64,000 nt of DNA from Botrytis cinerea B05.10. Taxonomy: Eukaryota; Ascomycota; Leotiomycetes; Helotiales; Sclerotiniaceae. The stretch lies in contig NC_037321.1 in NCBI RefSeq assembly GCF_000143535.2, positions 806,001 through 870,000 on the forward strand, given 5' to 3'. Each line of letters starts with the position of its first letter. Within the stretch, counting starts at the first letter, position 1. The translations under genes and the position numbers were made by a program. Below the pieces are notes generated by a model. That model made no database searches. It was given only the letters and a program-made list of their open reading frames with translations, and was not told where the DNA came from. Shown in pieces: positions 25,801 to 37,392 of this stretch.

Positions 25801-27333
25801 TGCTTTGAATTGTCAAGACAGCACCTGCTGCCATAAGCACAGGATTGATGTCAGATATAGGAGAAGCAGTAACGATATTCCCGGCAAAGGAAGCAACATT
25901 GCGAATTTGTCTTCCGGCGAAGTAACGGAGTTGCTTTCTAATTGCCTCGAAAACCGAGCCTCTCTCACCAAGCCGTCGAGAGAGATTTCGGCAAGTATCC
26001 TCTACATCAGTTAGAGATGCATTTGCGCCAAAGACGATTTCTGAACACGATTGAAGATGATCATCATCACCAGGAACATTGATATTTCGAAGCTCCTCAA
26101 TATCTGAAACATAAATTGAGACTGGAAATGAAGAGTATTTGAATCGAACTTCCACCTGAGTTTCGCTAGCTCCGCAGACTAATTTAGCTGTGGGATAGAA
26201 CTCTTTTATTAGAAGAAGTTCCTGAAGCGTTGTTGGTAAGAGCCAGGCATTTGTATCATTTCCATAACACAACGGCTTTTTGTTAAAGTTATAGAGAGCT
26301 GGTGGAAATATAAGTTCGGTCTGAGCACGGTAAGGGATAAAGGAATGTTGGATATCTTTCGGATCAGAAGGATGCGAGCTATCAGGGGCCATGTTCTTGT
26401 CATTGTTCGAGCTCTCTGAGCTTTGAGAAGAACGGGTGGGGCTTTCCTCTGAAGAGTTTCCTGGAGAACTGGTTCGAGATCCGCATGATCCATTACTTGG
26501 TGAATCTTTACAGCACCCACCAATTCTTCCACAAGAAATGCTATTTCCTGTATCGACGGGATTAAGATACGAATGTAATGGAACATCAGGAAGATTTGCT
26601 TCGGACGCATCCTCATCGACAGTATCTGATTTAGGAATGGATAGCTTTCCTTTGAGGTCCTCAGTGATGAAAGTTCTCGCAGCCTGTAAGATGGGTTTAT
26701 ATCCGGTACACCTGCAAAGATTACCATCTAGATGGCCTTCTAGCTCTATATCATTTGCCGATAGTTGAAATGACTTTGACAGAGGATCGTAAGAATTCCT
26801 GATTAAGGCATACAATGACATGACAATACCAGGAGTGCAAAAACCGCATCTAGAGAATTGTAATCAGTTTAATTTGCAGATTACCCTGTGGTAGTAAAGT
26901 ATCTTACTGCGACCCGTGTAGTTTTGCTATACGTTCTTGTAATGGATGAGGATTTTCTGCATTTCCAATGCCTTCGATAGTGATAACATGCTTCCCAACG
27001 GCTTTAATTCATTAACTTTGGAACATCGATGCACATTCATGAATAGTTACCTCCTATCAATGGAAACAGACAAGCGTTTACGGCAATGTGCTTTATCCTC
27101 CGACTTTCGGAAAACTTATTAGAAGTTTGAAGCACAACTGTACACGCTCCGCATCCTCCTTCACCACATCCAAGCTTTGTGCCCTTGAGATCGTCCTGGG
27201 ACCTGATGAAATCCAGAAGTGTCCATTGAGGATTTGGGTTATGAAGTTTTATTCTTGTTCCGTTTAGATAGAATTCTAAAACAGAATCTTGGAAAATCGA
27301 TTGAATTTCTGATTTTAATGGTAGGATTCCCAT
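22832..27333 (-). CDS. hxA: Xanthine dehydrogenase (purine hydroxylase I), 1446 aa
   Basis: Four exons (27051-27333, 26908-27001, 24636-26849, 22832-24581) are separated by introns of 49, 58 and 54 bp, and all junctions keep frame. The start at 27333 is the first ATG in frame. The enzyme oxidises hypoxanthine to xanthine and uric acid in purine catabolism, in the cytosol. The first 2Fe-2S site is Cys56/61/64/88 (CGEGGCGAC). The second is CGFC at 127-130 with CRC at 171-173. An FAD domain follows a Ser/Asn-rich linker after CGRIGGCCKDSPS. The molybdopterin domain starts near the conserved TGEAEYIDDMP, contains FRGFGGPQA and ends with GVGEPPLF, whose Glu (about 1370) is the catalytic base. Length matches the family. 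The downstream part of the promoter carries GATA motifs and an inverted repeat (listed). The symbol follows the Aspergillus nidulans gene and assumes orthology. Confidence 0.96.
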
Positions 27334-29124
27334 AGTTGATGAATATAGAGAGTCCAGTGCAACGATGAGCCAGAACACTGAGAGAATTTTGTCCGGAAAG
27401 CCATATTGCTCGAGTGGCTTGATACCAAGTCAAGCATTGCACAGCTGATAAGTTCGGATTGGCTACCCAAGTTGTTGAGCAATGGCGATGGATGATCATG
27501 TCTTCAAAATGGAGCGTGTTGTGCATGCAGGGCGATGTATTGGTGGTGGCAAGATTATTGGGCAGAGAACGATAAGATTGGTGCCAATCCGATAGGCTAT
27601 CACATAAGCACAAGCTACTCGCTCCCCTGTCAGAAGAGGAAAGCCATATCAACACGACCAAACCACTCCGCAGTCCACTCCATCTAATATCCAACCACAA
27701 ACGATCGTTTTATCATCAACGCGCATTCGTGAATGCAGGACTACGTTAGCTTGATTGTACACTGACTCGAATTTCCGAAAAGCTTCTTTGAAGATGGTAC
27801 GTAGGGTGAGCTGGTCTATTCTGCATGGGAAAAGAGTCTGGACGCCCTTGGAAAGCTACGAGGGGCCATTCCACACTTATCATGTCGTGTGCAACGCACG
27901 TTGGAGGTATCTTTTCTTACTTGAAAGCTGCCAGAAGATATTAGTGCGCCCAGAAAGCATCTAGCTCCGAAGCTAGATGATGCACATACCACAAGATGGC
28001 AAACTGCAAGAGGAGCAACTATCATATCTTAGCGGCGGGGTCGCATACTTTCTCGCAGCACGAGTGCTAGCTGCAAGTTCCATAATAATGGTTCTTCTCG
28101 AGTCCAATGCTATCAGATTGCCTTTTGTAGTCCGGTGTTACCGTTCAAGGAGTGGTCGAGTGTCCACAATTCGGAGGAAAATGGGAAGGAACACGTCTGG
28201 TGCTTGCTTTTTAGATGAGAGGCAGCTTATCAATCTCAAATTTCTCCACAATCTGCCATAGTCCTTGTACTGCACTATCTTTATTTTATCTTCGACGCTT
28301 TACTTTTCCTTTCGCGTGCAGCTCACATCGCGAGTCGTTTGGCAGACTCCACGAGGTCTACCTACGTGTTTTGAGACTTATCGCGTGCAGTCTCCACATT
28401 TTCTTCTTCGAGCATGGACTCGAGTGCAAGAGGACTTCGATGCTTTGAACATTGCAAGATAATTCAACACGAGGTACATGCCACTTGTAGTGCATTTGCT
28501 AGCGAATGTAAATGAATTTCCACGATTGCGATGTTCCGGCGCCCTTGCAGACTCGATTCCGGTAAGCCGAAGCATTTCTTTGGCCGGCTTTTGTTTTTCC
28601 AGTCGAGAAATACCACTGTAGTCGGGCAGGGCATAATTATGGTCTGTAGATAAAGAGTGTTCAACTTTGATACCGGAGAATCTATTCGCGGTATCTTCCA
28701 GCTATCTTCCTTTCATGAAAGAGTGAGCCACTCAACCAATAGTCATCCATCTTTACTCACTATATAGAAACGAATGAACACAGAACATAATACACTATCG
28801 AGATATCTCTAGTGATCGTGAGAGCTTGATCAATCATTCATTTTACGTTCTCACACTGCACAATAGCCCCGAAACTTAGTCTTGCAAAGTTAGTTGCTTG
28901 GGCCGCAAAAAACATGGTATGAAGGGCATCTTCAGATACAAACGTAGATGTTCTGTTACTTTTGGCGTATTCGATTCTATTCATTCTTAAGATAGCAGCT
29001 ATTCTTTTTGTTCTGAATTTTTGTTTCGAATTTTTCTTGCTTTTCGATCGTTAATATTTAGACCTATTTAAAATATTCTGTTGCTTCTGCATGGAAAATA
29101 TTTTTCTTATATAAACAAGTTGCC
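27334..29124. promoter_or_regulatory. Xanthine dehydrogenase promoter region and intergenic DNA
   Basis: The first 270 bp upstream of the start contain two inverted copies of a 10-mer: TCGGATTGGC at 27454-27463 and GCCAATCCGA at 27583-27592. Each is near a GATAA core (around 27447 and 27571). GATAA is the core bound by AreA/NIT2 nitrogen regulators, and TCGG/CCGA halves occur in the purine activator UaY site; both are known for purine genes in Aspergillus. The spacing here is not the published UaY spacing, so this is suggestive only. The rest, to 29124, shows no gene. Confidence 0.4.
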
Positions 29125-31214
29125 TCACAATTGACGTTTTAAGAATTCACCATAATAGTCCTCCAACCACTTTGCGACTTCGGCACCAACATCTTCACTT
29201 CCGCCACTAGGCATACGAAACATCTTGAGGGAACCAACGTATCCATCTGGTCTAACATTCAACACAACGATCTCATCATCTTTGACGTCGCCGACCCATT
29301 TGTGCGTATAGCTTTCTTTGGACAAGTGAGAATCCCCAACATTTTGAGGAATATCGTCCACATATATTGTCCAGCTGCTTTCTTGCAAGCTTATTGGCAG
29401 ATCTGCGATCTCGAACTTTTCTTTATCCATCCCCGTCACCAATGCGTATGTAAAAAGCTTACTTACGCCTATATACCTGGTAGGTTGATTGTATTCATCC
29501 AATTCAGTCTCTTGTTGAGTAAAGGAATTTGCGGCCACAGAAGTGCGGTCGAGGGCTTTTGTAAGATTAGAAAATCTTTGGAAAATATACTCCAGACAAC
29601 TAGACCATCGATGAACGTCTGGTATGAAGAAAAAGATGCGAAATTGCCCAAGCAGAGGAATATCAAGCTGTAAATCGACAGGGTTTGCATCAATATATCT
29701 GGTCACCTTAGCGGGTGGTAGCAGCGCACCAGGTCGCAATACTCCACTACGTGTTCCGCCGCTTAATCCTATTTTAGATTCTTTGGGTTTTGTTATTTCA
29801 TTAGCAGCTTCTGGGTTCAAAACATTCTTGCCATACTCCGCAAGCCCAGAAATAAATCTAATGTTTTGCGCAAAGTTCTCGGCAAGCGCTATTGGGTCTC
29901 CAGCAGAGTAAGCATTGGCATGTTCGAAATCAAACGCTAAGAGATCTTGAGCAACAGCCTGTCGTTCTTGTGTATATGTCTCCAAAAGACAAGGAAGCGC
30001 AACAGATTTGATGGTAAGGGCCAATTTCCATGAAAGATTGAATGAGTCATGCATCGATACATTCATGCCCTGCGCGGCTTTTGGGGAGTGGTTGTGTGCA
30101 GCCTGTTTTGTTATTAAACTTGGATGAACACTTAAGGTAGTGCGTGATCACTTACATCTCCAACAATGAAAACGCGCTGCGTATTATCTGAGAAGCGCTT
30201 GGCTGCTCGCTGACCGAATCTATATACAGCAAACCATTCTGGAAGGTCAGTAATTTCCACAGCCGTTCGGTAAAGCTCTCTTACCAATACGCTTCCATGT
30301 CAACTTATATGGACTGAAAATTTCCTCGGCTCTCTTCATCACAAAGTCTTGAACAACCTCTTTGGAGTTCTCTTCTGCTGTGTCCTGCAACTCGATATAA
30401 AGCCTCGTCATATTTCGCTCCCTTGGAATGGAAAGAATCGCTCCTTTCTCTGATTGAACAATAGCCTTACTCCATAAGTCCGGAAATTTCGTTTCGATCA
30501 CTGCATCCAAGATGCCCCACACACTTCCACTCTGATCTCCTTCCATCTCTGCACCATCGATGCATTTCCTTACATTCGAATGCGCTCCATCGCAACCTAC
30601 AAGATATTTTGTTTTCAAAAACTTATCTTCACCTGTTTGGACATCTTTGTACTTTACGACTATATCTTCATTTTCAGATGTCGGCTGTACGAGTCCAACG
30701 AAAGAAGAATTTCTTTGTACCTCGACTCCTCGGACTTTGAGATCCTGGATAAATACATCTTCAATCATTCCTTGATGTATAAGTAAAAGATTCGGATCCA
30801 ACAAATCGACTATATCTTTTGGGTAATGAATTTCTCTGGCCGTACGATGAAGTTTTTCGTCCGCTGTGGATTTCTGCTCATTGTTAATCTTCCTTTGCGC
30901 AAGCAAAAATTTAGCCGTAAAGTACTTGCCCAGTAACAGATATCATACACCTTGACACCTCTCTCAAGCAAAGAATCTGCAAGACCGAGTTGTTTGAGCG
31001 TCTCAATGGTTTTAGGTTGGAGGCCATCTGCTCGGCCAGTTGCAGTTGAAGAAGGCCTGTCATCGAGAATAGTGACCTGAATTCCGTAGCGCGCAAGAGT
31101 GCAACTTTGTACTGTCAGTGAGATGTAAATAGGGGAGAGTATCGGACTCTCTCACGCTAACATAAGACCTGCTGGGCCTGCCCCAATAACAGTCACCTGA
31201 TTTACATTTTCCAT
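29125..31214 (-). CDS. Phenol 2-monooxygenase-like FAD hydroxylase (632 aa)
   Basis: Five exons: 31156-31214, 30930-31104, 30285-30888, 30156-30238 and 29125-30102. Introns are 51, 41, 46 and 53 bp. The second uses a GC donor (TGG followed by GCAAGT); the only in-frame GT alternative would delete the conserved YDICYW segment. The protein hydroxylates an aromatic ring using NAD(P)H and oxygen. The FAD-binding GAGPAGLML is at residues 11-19, [11 protein letters not shown] follows, the DG motif is [12 protein letters not shown], and the GD motif is FIVGDAAHNHSP. The last 170 residues match the thioredoxin-like C-terminal domain of the family, ending with VRPDGYVG. No signal peptide is present, so it is cytosolic. 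Phenol-type substrates are a family inference. It faces the salicylate hydroxylase-like gene across a 653 bp gap. Confidence 0.9.
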
Positions 31215-31867
31215 GATACTCAACAACGTCCGTATAGAGCTCCTATTCAGAAGTATCTTTTACAATATTCGAGTCGGAAAATTCAACTTAATCGAAATCC
31301 TTTCATTAGCTATAGATTCCAAAAAGAATAGCAAATGACGGCGCAAGGTTAGTACATCGAAATCAAATTCTTGACAAGTTCGCAAGCTAAGAAACTTGCC
31401 TAATCTAGCGCGAAGTCTTTTATTACCTATCTCCCTATCAATATTTCAAGAGTCAAGCTTCGGCATTGTGCATCATGTAATGCCAACACATGGTATTTCC
31501 GGTGTTCTTGCCCAATCAAGGGAGGTCCTGCGCGTGTGAGGGGCAACGCCACTAGTGAACTCGGCGTTTTTCATGTGACCTGTGGCGATCAAATAGGCGG
31601 GGTACAGATGCCCTGATCATTGGTGAGCTTGTGCTACGATGTCACTTATCGGTGAATTCGTCGTGCATATTCTGATGATGGTATATCGCGAAGCTTATCT
31701 TACAATTGCTAGCTACTTGATCTTGTAATTGTGTTGAGGGACGTTGAGCGTCCTTCCTTTGATACTAGATCACTTATATGATATTCAATAATTAGATCCT
31801 TCTTGAGTAGTTTTATTATTGTTTTGTATACATCACAGAATTGGATTTATATATTTCAAGAACCATT
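31215..31867. promoter_or_regulatory. Shared divergent promoter of two flavin monooxygenases
   Basis: This 653 bp gap separates the start codons of the two oppositely transcribed hydroxylase genes, so it must contain both promoters. I see no long repeat or unmistakable factor site. Confidence 0.6.
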
Positions 31868-33894
31868 ATGTCTACCTCAACTCCAGTGAAAGAGAAAATC
31901 ATCCGCGATGAAGAAAATAAACTTAAGGTAACTTCGATCCTGACTCCTGTATTATAATCTCTGCAAACAGCACTAAACATGAAGCAAGGTGATAGTAGTT
32001 GGTGCTGGTCTCGGTGGCTTAGGCGCTGCAATTGCCATATCTCTCGCCGGTCATTCAGTTACCGTCCTCGAATCTGCCCACGAAATCGGAGAAGTACAAT
32101 TCCAATTTCCTCCGTCCCAAAAATAAACATCCCGTGGCCCAAATAAACCATCAATCAACTAACTTCCAACTCGGAGCTCACAGGTGGGTGCTGGCATCCA
32201 AGTTCTCCCTCCTACATCTCTCATTCTCCATGACTGGGGACTGCTCCCTTACCTCTCTTCTCACAGCACCTCTCCATCACAAGTCAACATGATTTCGTGG
32301 AAAGGAAAATTAATTTCGTCAATGGACTTTAAAGAGAGTGCGGCACAATATCCGGGTTCCGTGTATTGGGATTTTCATCGCGCGAATCTCCATAGAGGAT
32401 TGTATGAGCGGGCGTTAGAATTAGGAGCTAAGGTGAAAGTAGGAATGAGAGTTGTAGACGTGGAGATTCTAGAGAAGGGGGCCAGGGTTGTTGTTGAAAA
32501 GGGTAGAAGAGAAGAGAGGGAGGAGGAAGAGGAGGGAGATCTCACGGCGGATTTAGTGGTTGGTGCGGATGGAATATTCAGTAAATTGAGAGAAGTGATG
32601 TTAGAGCGAGAAGACGAGCCACATTTGACAGGAGACTTGGCTTACAGGTTGTTGTTGTCCACTAAAGATATGCTAGCCGACGAAGAACTGGCGGATTTTG
32701 TAAAGAACCCGCAAGTGAATTATTGGATGGGTCCAGATATGCATGCTGGTAAACACACTCTCCTTTTCCATATCGGATGTTGCTGAGACGCCATTAAATT
32801 GACATGAGTACTAGTGAACTATGTCCTTCGAGGGGGTGAATTGTTCAATATGGTTCTTCTCGTCCCAGATGATATGCCGGCTGGTGCCACAACCTTGGAA
32901 GGCAATGTGGAAGAGATGCGTGCACTATTCAAGGATTGGGATCCAAGGTAATTACTCGCTTCTCCCAGGAGATTGCCCCCGCGGATGCTTCATGTATTGA
33001 CTTTGGCTCAGAATTCCGAAATTGCTCGGCATGTGTGAGTCTGTGTATAAATGGCGTCTTTGCACTCGCCCTGGTCTCGATAACTGGAGTCATCCCTCTG
33101 GCCATTTCACTCTTCTTGGAGATGCAGTCCATGCTACTCTTCCTTATCTTGCTTCTGGGTATTTCCAATTTTCCCTTTTTCAATTCTCAATATTGCCATG
33201 ACTTTTCGGAATTGTGTTCTTGCATCTTTAGTCAATTTGCAATGGTCACTTGAATTATTGGGCCTCTCAGTTGGGAAACTCATCCGACCTTCCCCACAAG
33301 AATTTTTCCATGCATGACCTGAACTTCAAAAACTCAATCGATGATTCGTCATTCTGTCTCATTTTCTACCGCTATCAAAAATCTAACCCCCTCGACAGCG
33401 CAGGAATGTCACTTGAAGACGCTGCTGTTCTCGGCGAGCTTCTCTCTCGATATCCCAAGTCTTCCTCCACTCTCTCTGCTACATCGAACCTCAAATCCTC
33501 TTTCCTCCAGCATACCCTTCCCATCTATCAAGCCCTACGCGCACCACGTACTCAAATCGTCGTTGAGCGAGGAAATACTCAACAATATCTCTACCATCTT
33601 TCAGATGGTCCGGAACAAATTGAAAGAGATCGGAAGATGCGAGAGCAAGAAGATGGAGAAGCCTTGGCATGGAGAGATAAGGGGTTTGCGCCATGGTTGT
33701 TGGGATACCGGGTTTCGGATGAGGTGAGTGGCTTTGAATTTGACTTTATCTCAGTTAGAATAATGGTATGAAAGATTAATAAACTATTTTAGGTAGAAAA
33801 ACTGTGGATTCCTTTCAGAGAACAGGCTGAGGATGAAACTAAGATGGAGATTGAGGCTAATAATGATCGAGAAAGTCGAGACGCTAGATTATGA
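31868..33894 (+). CDS. Salicylate hydroxylase-like FAD monooxygenase (478 aa)
   Basis: Seven exons: 31868-31927, 31989-32093, 32184-32748, 32815-32947, 33012-33158, 33399-33723 and 33793-33894. Introns are 61, 90, 66, 64, 240 and 69 bp, and every junction keeps frame. It is a class A flavoprotein hydroxylase. The dinucleotide-binding VGAGLGGLGAA lies near residue 23, the DG motif VVGADGIFSKLR near 180, and the GD motif TLLGDAVHATLPYLASGAG near 320-338, followed by MSLEDAA. The salicylate-hydroxylase family typically converts salicylate or related benzoates to catechols; the exact substrate is inferred only. The C-terminus is ARL, which fits the peroxisomal PTS1 consensus. Intron 5 is unusually long for the window, but the protein reads continuously across it. 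Confidence 0.9.
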
Positions 33895-35030
33895 TATCAA
33901 ACGCATATATATATACATATATAATTACTTTTATTACCCAACCCAAAGATATCTGAGAGGGTATACGTGAAAGCTTAATCAAGAGCGGAACCAGAGCTAT
34001 TGATGGCATGAATCACTGTAAAAGCCATGATTCAGGCTAAAGGTACCAAATTTTAGGTCATTCCTGTGAAAACTTCCACTCTGTGGAAATGCTAACTGAA
34101 TTTCTTAATGCATTCGAAATCCCATGTGGCATGTAGATGCTGTGTTTATCGGTGCTTGACTATCGTCACATAATGAAGCTGGCTTTGTGTGGCATAGTCA
34201 ACTGAAACAACAACACCACCACTCATGATCTGCGAAATATGTTGAGGGGGAGGAAACAACTGAGATTGGATTGTACGTCATTGAGACAGGAAAACGACTT
34301 GCAAGCTCAATTAGAGACTATTCGTTGTGCTCATGCTGAACTCGGGAACTTTTTATTGGCCAAATTTGGGACAGTCGTGAGAACTTAACGTTGAAGCTCC
34401 ACATCATCAGCTAGACTTCAGTCAATGACTCTCCGTCGGTTCGTTAGAGGAATTTAATGAGGCTACTCTCTATCATATCAAAAAGTCTCAACCAACTTAT
34501 TCTGAAATTGCACCACGAAACTTCTGGGGTCAACGAAATGGCCACAATTTATTTACATTTCCCCGATTCACTTGATCGGGAGTTCTTTTTGGAGGAATAA
34601 TCATCACAAAATCCATGGGATTATCACATGTCAACACTCCAGAAATCATGTTTGAAAAGGTATCATTCTCGCTAGTGAAAACTGTATTTCAACACACTCA
34701 TTCATTCCATCCACATAAACACTTTTATAACCAACGCTATGCCCTTCGGCTTATTTGTCAATTTCAACAGATTAAGTACCTTCCCCATCTCATAATAACA
34801 CAGGAAGAGCTGGGCCCACCATTCCTACCGAATCCCTACAACCATGAACCATCGTTCGTATACACCAAATAGAGAATCCAAAACATGGGTATGTATGCAC
34901 CGAGAATTAAAAGGATATTATACACGTGTGAAGATTCTCCATGCACCTTGGTAAAACTTTGTTAAAACTCATCATTCGTAATGGAAGAAAGGAATTTCTA
35001 TCGAAGGAAGTTCATAATTTGTGAAGCACG
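33895..35030. other. Intergenic between convergent genes
   Basis: The flanking genes are the plus-strand monooxygenase and the minus-strand CDP-diacylglycerol synthase, so both 3' flanks meet here. A plus-strand frame of 85 codons at 34615-34872 has no recognisable content. Confidence 0.4.
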
Positions 35031-36597
35031 TTATATCTTGCTCACAACCACGTTAAGGCAATCCAATACCTGTAATATGTCAGTAAATGTAGCGTGATAA
35101 AGTTTTGATGAACTTACCCCCTCGGCAATGACTCCTTGGTTGTAAAGATGCTTGCTAATTCCTTTAACTAGCTCCATTTGTTCTTCTGGTGTCAAACCGT
35201 TGATCACCGTTTCAATGACACCCCCAAGTGAGACTTTGTAGATAGCAATGAAGCTGTGAAAATAGACGTAGGCGAAGAAACCCATGATAAATTGACAATC
35301 CATGCGATCAGTAATTCCACCGTGTCCAGGTATCGAGTCACCGAAATCCTTAATTTTGAAAGTCCTTTTGAGCCCAGAAGCAAAGAATCCGCCAAATGGT
35401 GCAATGAGGGATGCAAAGGTACCAAAGACAAGGATGTGTCCCTGCATTGGTGCCATGGAGAAGGATTTCCAAACAGGAAACCAGATAGGAAGTTGATAGG
35501 TATGAGGCAAGAAAACTGGGTTTGGAGTGCACTCAAGACCAGTCCAGAGGTTGGCACCAAGATCCTATAGAGTGTTAGTTGCTGCATGCGGTTCTGATTG
35601 AAGACACAACTTACATTTACTGGACAAATGAAGTATTTGTATCGCATGAGGACATTAGTCATACCGACACCGAAAATGACTGTCAAAATCCATGCGCCGA
35701 CAAACCCTTCCACGGTTTTCTTGGGTGAGAGCTTGATGAGTTGTGTTCGACCGAATGTGATACCACAGATGTAAGCAAAAATATCATTGCAGATGACAAG
35801 AGATACTGGTAGGAAGAACCAAATCATTCCCTCAAAAACATTGTTCATAATGAAATGGGCTTGAACCACAATAAGGTAGAGGGCCATGTGAGTCCAGGCA
35901 AATTGCGTGAACTGAAACTTGTAATGTCCCGCTTGAAGAGAAGCGACGAAAAATACAAACCCTTCATACAGTTAGCATTGCCCGAATTCTTTTTGAAATA
36001 TTTTCCCTACCAATGGTATAGAGCATAAAGCTGATGAATCTGTGATGTGTCGCAAAGGGCAGTAAAACTTTATCAACCAACACAATGTGCTTGAAGTAGT
36101 AAATCACACTCTCGCCATATAAGAAGTACATCGTCGTCGCCAGCCAATACCAATTCAACGCCTTGGTGAAACGCAATCGACGAGCTCTGCTGGGAACGTT
36201 TGCAATCGCAATGACTTCCTTGAACGATATTATTTGTACTGCGGTGACAATCGCAATGATGTATATGTGCCCCATGAACATAGATGCAAAGAACCCCCCT
36301 ATCATCACAAAGGTCCATATCGATCGTGTAATAAATGTCTGCTTCTTCTTCTCGTATTCTGACGGCACAACTACATTACTCTGCGGCCCAAAGTCATTAG
36401 CCAGGGCTCCAAAATAGTGGTGTAAACGCATATCTCACCTCCTGCTTTTTCTCATCGCTTGCGCCATCTGTCTTCGAGATCTTTGGAGAGCCTGGCTCCG
36501 AGGCGGCCTCGCTGATATCTGAGAAACTACTTCTGCGACCATCGCTACCGGCGCGGCCGTTTCGATGGTTGAACTTGATTCCCCTTGGTTTTGTCAT
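35031..36597 (-). CDS. CDS1: Phosphatidate cytidylyltransferase (CDP-diacylglycerol synthase), 453 aa
   Basis: Five exons: 36439-36597, 36011-36380, 35615-35961, 35118-35564 and 35031-35069. Introns are 48 to 58 bp and all junctions are in frame; the last exon encodes only 12 residues. The enzyme makes CDP-diacylglycerol from phosphatidic acid and CTP, feeding phosphatidylinositol, phosphatidylglycerol and cardiolipin synthesis in the ER membrane. The N-terminus is soluble and Ser/Gly-rich. Multiple hydrophobic helices follow. The family signature spans about residues 356-381 (SGLKRTFKIKDFGDSIPGHG, then GITDRMD), containing the conserved KD..P.HGG.xDRxD core. NDIFAYICGITFGRTQLI and SPKKTVEGFVGAW precede it. 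The start is the first ATG in frame. It shares a promoter region with the checkpoint gene to its right. Confidence 0.95.
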
Positions 36598-37392
36598 TCT
36601 TGCAGCGCTCAATGAGTGCGAGTTTGCAAATTCTAAAGAGGTCTTGGCGGTGCGATTTTCCTCTTCGTCCTTTCAATTCTCCGTGTCGCCAAATCCCGGA
36701 TGCGTCAAGAGTGTCTTCTAGTTCCACCACTCCACACTCAGAAGGATAAGTTATGCTTGAACTAGGACTGCACCGGAAGCAGAATCAAATAATATGGCGA
36801 ATTTCGCAAAATTAGTTGAGAATGGGGTGGGTGGTCCTGAAGTGGGCGTACTTTTTTGGGGAATGATAGGAAGTTGTGGCTCCTCTTCGCTCCTACGTCA
36901 GCCAAAAAACCCTGGAAAATCAGAGTTGCTTGCTTGTGATATTCGCGTCAATCGAAGCCTGTTTCGAGTGAAGTGAAGCAAGAAAAATAAAGTTCAAAAA
37001 TCTCACAATGGAAGGACGACAGTGGTTTATTCTAGGAAATTCAAATTTTCAACGGAGATTCACTTCATGCAAACATCTAACTTGATAGCACACCTATCAA
37101 CACTCGTGCTATTACCAGGGACTTTTATTGTTGATCTGCGAGTGTGATACTCGGACTAGCAAAATAGAAAAGCAGCATCTCAAAGAAATTGCTCCTTCTC
37201 CACAATTAAGTGCGCAGATGGATAATTCACTTCCGATCTCCGAGAGGCGGTGGACGGTGGCAGAAAGTCGCAAGGCTGTGGCTGTAGTCAAAGCAACTAA
37301 TAGTTCGAAATCAACATGGATGGATTTATTGAATACCTACAAGCAATTGCCACATCAATGTTTTCAATTATTTCGATAATCATAGGCATGGA
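36598..37392. promoter_or_regulatory. Divergent promoter region, CDS1 and Rad26-type gene
   Basis: This 795 bp gap separates two divergently transcribed housekeeping genes. A plus-strand frame of 83 codons at 37128-37379 ends just before the Rad26-type start and has no recognisable domain; it may lie in the leader. An ATG at 37388 overlaps the main start out of frame and opens a 25-codon frame. Confidence 0.5.
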
